A stretch of DNA of 64,000 nucleotides from positions 10,276,829-10,340,828 of the forward strand of contig CM068540.1 of NCBI GenBank assembly GCA_035048495.1, read 5' to 3'. Origin of the DNA: Euptelea pleiosperma (Eukaryota > Streptophyta > Magnoliopsida > Ranunculales > Eupteleaceae). Numbering within the stretch: the stretch's first letter is position 1; the number at the start of each line of letters is the position of its first letter. This document shows, piece after piece, positions 1 through 9,450 of the stretch. The position numbers and the translations under genes are program-made. The notes under the pieces were generated by a model, which searched no databases, was not told the origin of the DNA, and worked only from the letters and a program-made list of their open reading frames with translations.

Positions 1-783
1 GTTCTCCTTGAACCGTTGATCCATAACCTGTTTCTCCACCGTGAATCTCATACCTGCTGCAACCACCTCACGTCTTCCTCATCTTGGGTTGGCTGTTCAG
101 CAACCCATCGTCATCTCTCACTAGCAAGCAGCCCAAGTCTCCAACGCCTGCAAATCCAAAAGAAAAACACAAAAAAAAAACAAAAAAAAAAAAAAAAAAA
201 GGAAGAGGAGAGAGGAGGTACGGTCTCTCTCTTGAGCTGGTGTTGCAACTTGCAAACATCAGCAAGTGCTGCCACCATACGCTTCAGCCACCCCCGGTAG
301 GATCTCAACTTTTTCTCTCTAAATCAGTCTCCCTATCTCTAGAATTTTTAATTTTCTCTCTCTAGATTTTTTAATGCTTAGGAGTCATCTTTAATGCTTT
401 GTAACTAGTTCATCTTTCTTGGAATTGTAAGTTACTTTCAAGTTATTCAAATAAATAAAATTGTTTATTTCATGCAAAGTACTGTCTTTTATTCTGTGGT
501 TGTTTCTTAAGTAGCTCAGGTCAATTTCTCTCTTTAAAAATCGCCAACAATTATTTTAAATCGATCATCATTCTCATCACTCCATCCTTCTTAGTAAAAA
601 TTTTTGAGAAAAATTTGTCATTTCATGTTCACTGCTTGCACAAACTAACCCCGAGTGCGGATCGACATCCGATACGAATCCCTATACAAATCTGTCAATT
701 TTGTAGGATAATCGGATAAAAATTACAAATCTTGTTGATTCTAGGGTTTCCGTAATCAACGACGCGGGAAAATCCTACTTTCA
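1..783 (+). repeat. 3' part of an Athila-family LTR (+), cut by window edge
   Basis: The segment ends with the family's conserved LTR terminus (about 640-783: 'gatcgacatccgatacgaatcc', then 'gtttccgtaatcaacgacgcgg', then 'cctactttca'), which also ends the LTRs at 7736, 26624 and 49056. The 5' part lies off the left edge, so whether this is a solo LTR or the end of a full element cannot be told. Immediately after it the sequence switches to a minus-strand leader of the same family, so the LTR was inserted into element C. The expected 5-bp duplication on the right is CCACG (784-788); its partner is outside the window. The interior has an A-rich tract (170-200) and CT-rich sequence typical of this family's R/U5. 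Confidence 0.85.
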
Positions 784-1766
784 CCACGCAAGTCGAGTAA
801 GTTGTTGCTAGAAAATAAATAGACATGCGGCAATGATTCACCCAAATTGCTCTGTATCGCACTCAAGGCAAGGATAGAGACTTACCTCTCGTGGGCCACG
901 CCACGGGGTCACCTCCGTGGAATAGGGAGGGGTATCCAAATGGGCTTGGGCCCAACTCCACCTCTTTGAGCTTTCGCTCCCTACCCACACTGGAATCGTA
1001 TGCTGCAAAAAAGTTAGATCGCACTGTCTAGGTACTCAAATTCTATTTAGAAGATCCTTGCCTTTTTAGGGTTCACAGAGCATGCATTGGATTTAGGCAA
1101 GTTTTTGAATTAATTCCCAAGTTAAATTTAGGAATTCCTAGATGGAAAATACCTAGATTGGAAAGTTTCCCGAACTATAAAGATCTTCCAAGAAAGATGT
1201 GATTGCGAGATCCCTTACAATTTTGGGAAATTTCTCAAAATTGAAATTCTACTAGATTTTGGGTATTTCCTTTTGCAGACTTTTCCAAATTCGGAGGATT
1301 TCTAAAGATAGAAATTCCTCTAAACTGAAAACTTCTAAGAGGGGAAACCCTAATTTAGCAAAGTTTCAAGATTTTGGAATCTTTCCAAAAATCGCAAATC
1401 CTTGATTGGTGATTTCTAAAAATCTGCGGAATATAAAACCCTAATTTTTTTTTTGAATTTTTGATTTTTGATTTTTTTGGTATTTTTCACTTAATCTAGG
1501 GTTTCTAAAACACCCTAGAACAAGATCTAGCAGTTATTTGGAAGGCAATAAAATTCTTAAATTATTACAACTCTGCACCTAGCCGTCCGAGGCATTAAAA
1601 ATAGTAATTTAAAAGACTGCTAAAAATCACTAAAAACAAAAAATAGAAAGTTTCCCGAAAAGGTCGGGCCGTCCAAATTGAGCAGCTTTCCGATTTGGCA
1701 ACTTTCAAATTCCGTCTTTACGTCCTTTTTCGCACTCCCGTACACCCGAGCGGCAACAGCGCCATT
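784..1766 (-). mobile_element. Leader of minus-strand Athila-like element C (partial)
   Basis: This is the reverse complement of the untranslated leader found after the 5' LTRs of elements A, B and D. Recognisable blocks are the conserved splice-donor neighbourhood (antisense GTAAG at about 881-885), a telo-box hairpin (about 1495-1520), the motif around 1640-1740, and the primer-binding site at the right end. The remainder of C lies to the left of the window beyond the inserted LTR. No reading frame of note is present, as expected for a leader. Confidence 0.85.
1745..1764 (-). promoter_or_regulatory. Primer-binding site of element C (tRNA-Asp type, degenerate)
   Basis: On the minus strand this reads TGGCGCTGTTGCCGCTCGGG, two bases inside the LTR end. 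The first 14 bases match the complement of the 3' end of plant tRNA-Asp (TGGCGCCGTTGCCG) with one mismatch. Reverse transcription of the element would be primed here. Confidence 0.75.
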
Positions 1767-4390
1767 CGAAACTAAGGTTTTTTTTGTGTCGTTGGTTACG
1801 GAAACCCTAGAATCAACAATATTTGTAATTTATCCAATTTTATTCTTGCAAAATTAAGCATTCTTGCACAATGAAAAGTATGTCGGATGTCAATCTGCAC
1901 TCGGGATTAGTCGGATTAGCACATTAAAGAACACATTAAATGATGGAAAAATTTCAAGAATTAATAGATAAAATAAACTTCATCATTCATTAATCAAAAT
2001 GTCCTTACAATATCTGAATAAAAATGAGCAATAATCAAAACTAGACTAAAAAGCATTCTAGAGAGAGAAAAATATAAAGAGAATAGGTAGAGAGAAGATG
2101 AGAGGAGAGGCATTTTAGAGAAAAAAATAAGAAATCTAGAGAGAGAAAGAGAGATAGAGAGAGAACATGCTAAAAACTAGAGAGAGAAACTAGTGTAGAG
2201 AGAGAAAGGGAGGTTTTAGAGAGAGAAATTAAAGAAAAGAGAGGAAAAAGGTGAAACTTACCAACTTACTGGGAGTCACTTCGGCCATGGATGATGGGGA
2301 AGCACACATGGTGCAATGGAGAGGAGTGGATGCACGCTGGTTTGGTGGTGCCGTGGAGGAGGAGGCGTGGATCAACAAAGATGCTTCGTGGTGGCTGGAA
2401 TCCCCCATTTTCACGTGGTGAGCCATGGTGCAACGGTTAAAAAAATCGTGAGAGATGAAGAAGAAGAGAGGGGCTGTCGACGTTGCAAGGTGTAGGGACG
2501 CCTTGTAGATTGGAGGTTGCTGTAGAGCAAGAGTACCAGCGCCTGATGGAGAACGAGGAGGAGCACAGGTTGTTGGCCAGAGTGTTCTGACCGGAGTTCG
2601 AGATGCAACTTGCAAGGCTGCAAGTTCAGACCGTTTTCATGGTGATGCTGCACGTTGCAGGGGGGTTGTTGTAGGCCGTAACCATCAAACGGATGAGGGC
2701 GTTAGAGAGGAGAGTGACTGGAGGAGGGCAGTCCGGTGGTTGAGAAGGTGGTAGGGGGAGGAGAACAAATCTGCTTGTGATGTAGATCTGTTCAGTGTTG
2801 ACCCGCAAGATGTGTGTGACGACGGTGGAGTTCGACGAGAAAACCCACAAAGTTGCTAACTAGAGGGGCGTGGAGCAGACGCAAGCAACGACCGGAGTTG
2901 CAGAGCGGTGGCCAGCAAATTGCAGCGGTTAATGGCGGCAACAGGTCGTGACAGCAAACCTGCAAAAAAAAAGGAAGAGAAGAAAGAAGAAGAATAAAGG
3001 AGAAAGAAGAAGATCACGGCTTGGCCGTGAGTGGTAGTGGAGCACGTAGGATGAATGGGGAGGGCAGCACCATGGCAAGTCGCGGAAGGTGTGGCCGGGG
3101 TTGGCCATTGGGTGGAGCAGCAGGTGGTGCTGGGATTGATGAAGGCGGAGTTGCACACCTGCTGGCCAGAGTTGCAAACCTGCAACTCCGGCGAGGAAGA
3201 AGAAGAAGAAGAAGAAGAAGAAGAGGAGGAGAAGGGTTTGAAAGAAGAAGGGGAAGGTGAGAAGGAGAGGGGTTTGAAGGAAGAAGGGGAAGGAGAGGAG
3301 GAGAGGGGTTTGAAGATTAGGGAATTAGGGTTTCAAACCCTCTCTTCTCCCCTTTTAAAGCTCCCTAGTTTCCATTAATGGAAATTAGGGATTTTTTTTA
3401 AAAATATATATATATTTTTTTTAAACTTATTTTCTTCCTTTGGGGGATTTCCCCATTTAGTGGACCCCCCGTCATTTTTAAAATTTAATTTAAATTATTT
3501 TGAAATTCACGAGGTCTACTAAATGGTTGGGCAGCGGGTCGATGATGATGGGCCGGCTGCTGGCCCACATGGACTGATGAAGTCCATCATCTCAAAAGAT
3601 GATGTGACAGACAATATGCTGATGATTGGATGGATGGTGACTGGATTGGGACTTAGATTGGCAGGCCGATGGATTTAGAGAGATCCGACGGTCTGATGGA
3701 TGATTCAACGTTCCAATGGAAGATCCAACGGTCCGATAGCTTAGGGAGATAGGCCAGAGCCAACGGGCTGGAATTCTGGGGTTAGGTCAGTAGATCCGAG
3801 GACCGAGAGATGAAGAGAGAGATAATAAGGAGAGATGAGAAAAAATTAAGGGGAGGAGAGAGAAAATATCATAAAATGGAGATAAAAGTATTGGCAGAGG
3901 GTCTGGAACCCTGGTCTTCACTGTGACCATCCTCATGCTTCTCTAGTAGAGTAGACCAGCTTTCCTTGTTGATTCATGTGGCTTTAAACGCTTTGGTCTG
4001 TCTCTTGGTCATTGGCTCTCCTACTCTCTTCGTTCTTTGGGCCGACTCTTTGGTCCTCTCATTCGGCCCATATTTGGCCCATATCTTCTAGTCATAGCCT
4101 GTGGGCTCTTTAAGCTTTGATAATGAGCTTTCATGATCGATTTTGGCCCGCAAGTCTCGAGAATCATCCAATCAGAGTTTCTTGTGACAGCAAAAGCGCG
4201 TAATGAGACTTAATCAGAACGACTTTATATCTAGACTTCCGAAAATGTGTTTAATGCATGCAAATATACCATTTTGTCAAGAAAAGAGATTCTTACGTGG
4301 AAAAGTAGATAATTAGAGCATTTTACGTAAGAGAGTGCGATAACGCTAAAAGGATAATTGCTTAAGATAAGCACTTTAGAGCAAATATCA
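1767..4390 (-). repeat. 5' LTR of minus-strand element C
   Basis: A 2,624-bp LTR whose outer end at 4390 reads '...gcaaatatca', the reverse complement of the family start TGATATTCGC with one change; the inner end at 1767 abuts the PBS. Minus-strand landmarks in order are the U3 start (4390), degenerate copies of the GATCC/GTTGG repeat (about 3660-3740), an imperfect palindrome (3363-3390), a TATA-like CTTTAAAAGG just after it (about 3350-3360), a GAA-rich purine run (3199-3300), and the palindrome CCGGAGTTGCA/TGCAACTCTGG (3166-3191). C sits in the leader of element O; its right-hand flanking 5-mer is GAAGG (4391-4395), and the left partner is off-window. Confidence 0.88.
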
Positions 4391-4700
4391 GAAGGCCGAG
4401 TGCAATTTGTAATAATTTAGAAATTTTGCTGCTTTCTAAATAACTGCTAGATCTTGTTCTAGGATTTTTTAGAAACCCTAGATTAAGTAAAAAATACAAA
4501 AAAATCAAAAATCAAAAATTCAAAAAATTAAGGTTTTCAATTCTTGCTATTTTTAGATAGATTCTAGGATTTTCTATTTTTGGATAGTTTTCAGAAATAA
4601 AGGAGTTTCAAAATTAGGGTTTCCATTTGTAGGAAATTCCAATTTTAGAGAAATTCTATTTATAGATATTCTCTAATTTTGAAAAATCCTAAAATAGGAG
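4391..4700 (+). mobile_element. Element O (old, non-autonomous Athila-like), leader fragment 1
   Basis: Colinear with the leader just downstream of the PBS in elements A, B and D ('ggccgagtgcaatttgtaat' then the telo-box hairpin arm 'agaaaccctagattaag'). It is more diverged than those copies, so O is older. Its upstream PBS and 5' LTR are off-window beyond element C. Element A has cut it at 4700; it resumes at 20194 after the AGGAG duplication. Confidence 0.85.
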
Positions 4701-5600
4701 TGATATTCGCTCAAAAGTGCTTATTTTAAGCAATTATCCTTTTAGCATTATTGCAGTCTCCTACGTTAAAATACTCTATTTATCTACTTTTCTACGTAAG
4801 AGTCCCTTTTGTTGCGTAGAACACACTTTTCTGGACGAAATGGTATATTTGCATGCATTAAACACATTTTCGAAACTCTAGGTATGAGATGTTATGATTG
4901 AGACTCATTACGCGTTTTTCACTATTGCAGGAAACCAAATCGGATGATTCTTGAAAATTGCGAACCAACGAGCTGACTGGTCCGTGAAACAAGATAAAGA
5001 TGACTGTAGGGAGTTCCATGCAAATAATGAAGATGGTGTTGCACGTGAGTTCCAAGGATCCAATCAAGAAATTTCCCAAGACCTGGGAAGCATTGGTCGA
5101 GTCAGGAGACCACGGGCCATAGGGTGACCAAGTCAATGGCTAGCTAGATCATGAAGAGACAAACATGGTTCAAACAAAGATGATCAAAGAGATTGATTCA
5201 AGATGAGGGGTCACGGTTTTAAAAATACATGGAAAGTTGGCCTGTGAACATGATAAGACAGGTCAGATGGTTCTGACTGTCTGATTGAGTTGAACAGCTA
5301 GATAGTGTCGAATCAGGGACAAGACAGAGCTAGATGCATGGACCAATGATTATTGTTAGAAAATTGGTCTAAACAATTCCCAAAATGGTGGTTGCATTTG
5401 CAATAAACCACCACATGTGTGGCAAAGATGTAGCAAGCGTGTTCCATTCCAGAGAAGTAGGAAAGAGAGTAGTTTGGCTAACAAGAAGTGATGACATGTG
5501 AGGTGGCAGCATGTAGCATGCTATGGACCATCACATGGGATAATATCTTGCCTAATTGAGAAGAGGGCTGTAGCATTGTCCACCAAATAGTGACTGTCCT

Positions 5601-5763
5601 CCCTTGGAAGTTTTGATAAGGTGAATCTCGCCTTATTGGGGAGAGTTAAGTTGGACCAAGAAAGGAAAAGTAGAGGACTATCTTCCCTTGGAAGTTTTGA
5701 TAAGGTGCATCTCACCTTATGGGGGAGAGGGCAAGTTGGACCAAGAAGGGAAAAGTAGGGACC
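5601..5763 (+). repeat. Two tandem 84-bp repeats in U3 of element A
   Basis: Both units start CCCTTGGAAGTTTTGATAAG and end near 'aaaagtag', with a period of 84 bp (5601, 5685). Each has an inverted repeat ATAAGGTG..CCTTAT, perfect over 8 bp in the second unit. They lie about 30-190 bp before the TATA-like box, where enhancer repeats of LTR elements are commonly found. The same pair recurs in the 3' LTR from 18057. Confidence 0.8.
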
Positions 5764-5790
5764 AAACCCTAATGAGGATGGTCTCATCCT

Positions 5791-5800
5791 TAATATAAAG
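5791..5800 (+). promoter_or_regulatory. TATA-like box of element A 5' LTR
   Basis: TAATATAAAG lies at the end of the U3 tandem repeats and before purine-rich sequence; the same box is at 18247-18256 in the 3' LTR. Position supports a promoter, but the start site is not determined from sequence. Confidence 0.5.
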
Positions 5801-6183
5801 AGAAAAGAAAGAGGAGAAAGGGGGCGCTATTCATTCTTGACGTTCTCTCTTCATCGCTCCCCCCATGCTCTTCTTCCCCAAGCCGTTACAGCCCCTATTC
5901 ACCATCAATCGATCCATCTCCAAGACTGCCCAGTAACTTCTTCACGTTGCTGCCCTTTGCACGATCTTCAGTGTTGCCATCCTTCTCCTCAACCTGCATG
6001 CACATCTCCGTTTTCATTGGTGAAACCAGCAACACACTGCTGCAACGCCAACCGTTCCAACACTATCCACCCACCTCTTGACCTCCCTTCCTCATCTCTC
6101 CATCATCCAGTATTGCAACCCATCTCCAGCCCCTCAAAGAAAACAAAAAAAAAGAAAAAAAAAAAATTTTTTTTTTAAGATCA

Positions 6184-6208
6184 CCGGAGTTGCAGGTTGC
6201 AACTCCGG
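6184..6208. repeat. Palindrome CCGGAGTTGCA / TGCAACTCCGG (A, copy 1)
   Basis: An 11-bp perfect stem with a 3-nt spacer. It is one of many copies of this palindrome in LTRs throughout the window; the 3' LTR copy is at 18639-18663. Confidence 0.9.
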
Positions 6209-6551
6209 CAACCTCCATTAACTCCGGCCACCTGTTGCTGATCACCTACCTCTTCCCCCTCTCGCTAGCAACCACCTCGAAGCTGCTCCTCTTGCCATTT
6301 TTCTCCACCGATCCCCCCTGCATCTTCATATTCTCTACCATTATCTCACCGTGCTCCTCATAAAAAAAAAACCAGAAAAAAAAAGAAAGAGAAAAAGAAA
6401 GGAAAGAGAGAAGAGAAGAGAAGAGAGGAGGAGAGGACTCCTACCTGCTGGAGTGCAAGCCCAGCTCGCCCCCCCCCCTTCATCATTGTTGCTGCCACTG
6501 CCAGCACCGCCTGCACCAGCCATCGCCCCCACACCCCGTCTCTCTAACGTG

Positions 6552-6576
6552 CTGGAGTTGCAACCTGCAACTCCAG
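6552..6576. repeat. Palindrome CTGGAGTTGCA / TGCAACTCCAG (A, copy 2, paired change)
   Basis: Same hairpin as at 6184 but with C-to-T in the left arm and the matching G-to-A in the right arm, so the 11-bp stem is kept. The 3' LTR copy is at 19009-19033. Confidence 0.9.
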
Positions 6577-7738
6577 TCCGTTGAAGGAGAAGGGGAAGCC
6601 GTCTCTCCCTTGGACTGGTGCATCTCCTTTGCACCACCAGCAGGTGTGTCCCACCGTGATCGCCATGCAACTCCGGCATCCTTGCTGGTGCATGGACTTG
6701 CAAAGCCAGCAGATCCGCCCTCAACTCTCCACGATTGCTGGCTCCTCCACCACCGATTTCACCCTATGATCTCCATCTTCAGTGACTGCCCCTCTTAGCG
6801 CTGCTATGTACGTCCACGACCTGTTGCATCTCCAACTCATATTCAAGGTTAGCCTCTCCACCTTCTAGACCGCCCACAAGTGCACCACCGTGCAACATCA
6901 CCACTTGCTCACAGATCGCCGCCACTTCTCCAAAGAGCAGCTAGTGCTCTTCTTGCTGCTAGTGCACCATCCACCCCACTCTCTACCAAGCACCAGCTGG
7001 CGTCTTATCTCCAAAACGTGGAAACTAATCCACGGGTTCTCTTGTCTGGAGTAGATCTTGACCACAGGCGCACCCTCCATTCACTGTTGCTGTGGAGATC
7101 ATATCTCCTCCTTGCCGCCTACAACCCTCCATTACATGCTCCTCCGTAGTCCAGCACCCCAAAACCCAATAAATCTCCCTTCAACTCCATCTCTACCATG
7201 CACTGCCTTCTACTTACCAGCCCCACAAGAACCACCATCATATTCCGTGCACCACAATGGCCGATCAATGGTCCAATCCCATTCTGGTGAAGTTGCTGAG
7301 GTAGTTTCTCCCTTTATTTCCTCAGTTCTCTCTCTAGGTTAAAAATTTCTCTCTCTAAATTAGTTTTCTCTCTCCAGAGAGTAATCTCTCTTTCTAGAGA
7401 CCTCTTTCTAACTTTCTCTCTCTAACTCTCTTTAGAATTTTCTTCTTTAAAACTGCTTTTTAGTTCATCTTATTTTATTTTATGTTCGATTCAAGCATTG
7501 TAATAGACATTTTGATCACTGAATGATGAAGTTTGTTCTTATCTATTATTTCTTGTGATATTCCGTAAGTTTTGTTCTTATTCGCGCTAATCCGACTAAT
7601 TCCGAGTGCGGATCGACATCCGACACAAGCCACTGTGCAAAATTGCTCATTCTACAGGTTAAAAGTCTCGGATTAATTAAAATTGTGTTGAAGTTAGGGT
7701 TTCCGTAACCAACGACGCGGAAAAATCCTACTTTCAAA

Positions 7739-7758
7739 TGGCGCCGCTGCCGCTCGGG
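7739..7758 (+). promoter_or_regulatory. Primer-binding site of element A (tRNA-Asp)
   Basis: TGGCGCCGCTGCCGCTCGGG begins two bases after the LTR. It matches the complement of the plant tRNA-Asp 3' end (TGGCGCCGTTGCCGGGG) with one mismatch in the first 14 positions. tRNA-Asp priming is typical of the Athila lineage. Confidence 0.88.
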
Positions 7759-7981
7759 TGTTCGGGAGTGCGAAAAAGGACGTAAAGACGGAATTGGAAA
7801 GTTGCTGAAGCGAAAAGCTGCTCAATTTGGCCAGCCCGACCTTTTCGGGAAACTTTCTATTTTTTGTTTTTGTTGATTTTTAGCAGTTTTTAAATTACTA
7901 TTTTTAATGCCTCGGAAGGCCGAGTGCAATTTGTAATAATTTAGGAATTTTACTGCTTTCCATATAACTGCTAGATCTTGT

Positions 7982-8006
7982 TCTAGGGTTTTTTAGAAAC
8001 CCTAGA
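7982..8006 (+). promoter_or_regulatory. Telo-box hairpin near PBS, element A
   Basis: TCTAGGGTTT, 5-nt loop, AAACCCTAGA: a perfect 10-bp stem about 225 bp after the PBS. It is conserved at 26871-26895 (B) and 60581-60605 (D) and recognisable in O and C. The arms contain the telo-box AAACCCTA. A role in packaging or dimerisation of genomic RNA, or as a DNA site for telobox-binding proteins, is inference from position only. Confidence 0.6.
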
Positions 8007-8627
8007 TTAAGTGGAAATTACCAAAAAAAATTAAAAAATCAAAATTCAAAAAAATTAGGGTTTTATATTCTGCAGATTTTTAGAAATCACCAATCAAGGA
8101 TTTGAGATTTTTGGAAAGATTCCAAAATCTTGATACTCTGCTTAATTAGGGTTTCCCCTCTTAGAAGTTTCCTCTTTAGAAGAATTTCTATCTTTAGAAA
8201 TCTTCCGAATTTGGAAAAGTCTGCAAAAGGAAACGCCCCAAATCTAGCAGAATTTCAATTTTGGGAAATTTCCCAAAATTATAAGGGATCTCGCAATCAA
8301 ATCTTTCTTGGAAGATCTCCACAGTTCGAGAAACTTTCCAATCTAGGTATTTTCCAATCTGGGAATTCCTAAATTTTAACCCATCTCGAATTTGGAAATT
8401 AATTCAAAAACTTGCCTAAATCCAGTGCTTGTTTAGTGAACCCTAAAAAGGCAAGGATCTTCCAAATAGAATCCCAAATACCTAGACCGTGCGATCTAAC
8501 TTTTCTGCAGGAACACAATCCAGTGTGGGTAGAGAGCGAAAGCTCAAAGAGGTGGAGTCGGGCCCAAGCCCATTAGGATACCCCTCTCTAACCCACGGAG
8601 GAGACCCCGTGGCGTGGCCCACGGGAG

Positions 8628-8629
8628 GT
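8628..8629 (+). promoter_or_regulatory. Conserved splice donor in leader of element A
   Basis: Context GGGAG/GTAAGTCTC is a near-perfect plant 5' splice site. It is kept at 27516 (B), 61226 (D), 20597 (O) and on the minus strand at about 885 (C), including the old copies. Use as a donor is inferred. Confidence 0.5.
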
Positions 8630-9450
8630 AAGTCTCTATCCTCGCCTTGAGTGCGATACAGAGCATATTGGGTGCATCATTGCCGCTTGTCTATTTTTTT
8701 TCTAGCAACAACTTATTCGACTTGCGTGGCGTGGCCGTTAATCAATCAACTCTAAGAGAGCAGACCCAGCTCCAAATTGAAACTGGTGGGATTTCATCAC
8801 CCACCTCATCATTCCAGCTGAAATTGATCCCCAGGATCCATCTATAATAAAAAGAATCAAGAAGTAGAGCCAATTAGCCCGGTGTTCGAGGAAAAATCCA
8901 CACAAAGCGAACCCGCTTAACATCCAATCGAAATAAGACCACGAGCGCGGGTCCCTGTTGTCTAACACACCCATAAGTCCCTGCTACTCAAGTACACTGA
9001 GCTCGACGTGGCATCTTGGACTATTCGGCGATTAGTTACGTGTGGACTAGGAACACGCATCAACCCTAGCTGAACCCGAGGGAACACTCTTCTTATCCAC
9101 TTGACCAATCCGGTTAGTCTGGGACGTACTTAAGTTAGCCATTGTGCCGCACGTCTGTCTAGGCTTCGGATTGCCTTGTTGTTAACTAGAGTTAGTACTA
9201 AAGGATTCGCTCTGAAGAGTGTAGCCTGGTGAGAACCTCTGAGTGCAAAACAGTTAGTCCGGTGGTTAAAAGATAAACCAGTGGTCCGCCCACTGTCATA
9301 ATCTACTCTAGCCCCAAAACTAACAAAGATAATTCCTAAAATATATCCTGATTGCTTAGAATAGGATTATCTGTGCTTGGTGTGCATCATTTAGGATAGT
9401 GTTCCTCTCTGGCAACTTTTTGCCAAGTATAGAGCTTGCCTCATTAGCGT

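Larger units (their letters stand above)
4701..7736 (+). repeat. 5' LTR of element A
   Basis: First about 280 bp and last about 170 bp match the LTRs of B, D and S1-S5. The centre (about 4975-7550) has its own U3 and R/U5. U3 carries two tandem 84-bp repeats (5601 and 5685), each with an ATAAGGTG/CACCTTAT-type inverted repeat, directly before a TATA-like box at 5791. Two 11-bp-stem palindromes (6184-6208, 6552-6576) lie downstream in the presumed transcript, next to purine runs (6360-6435). Confidence 0.95.
7759..9450 (+). other. Untranslated leader of element A
   Basis: A 1.7-kb non-coding leader between PBS and gag, shared with B (26647-28335), D (60357-61309) and, diverged, O. It holds a telo-box hairpin (7982-8006), further AAACCCTA-type motifs near 8055, 8150 and 8440, and a consensus splice donor (GGAG/GTAAGT at 8628). 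A candidate acceptor-like pyrimidine run lies just before gag (about 9400-9420). No long reading frame is present. Confidence 0.85.

Noticed and set aside
5521..5787. 88-codon minus-strand frame, repeated exactly at 17977-18243
   Set aside because: Lies in U3 of element A; it spans the 84-bp tandem repeats and is duplicated only because the two LTRs are copies.
7982..8460. AAACCCTAA-like motifs as interstitial telomere repeats
   Set aside because: They are scattered single motifs, not tandem heptamers; treated as telo-boxes instead.
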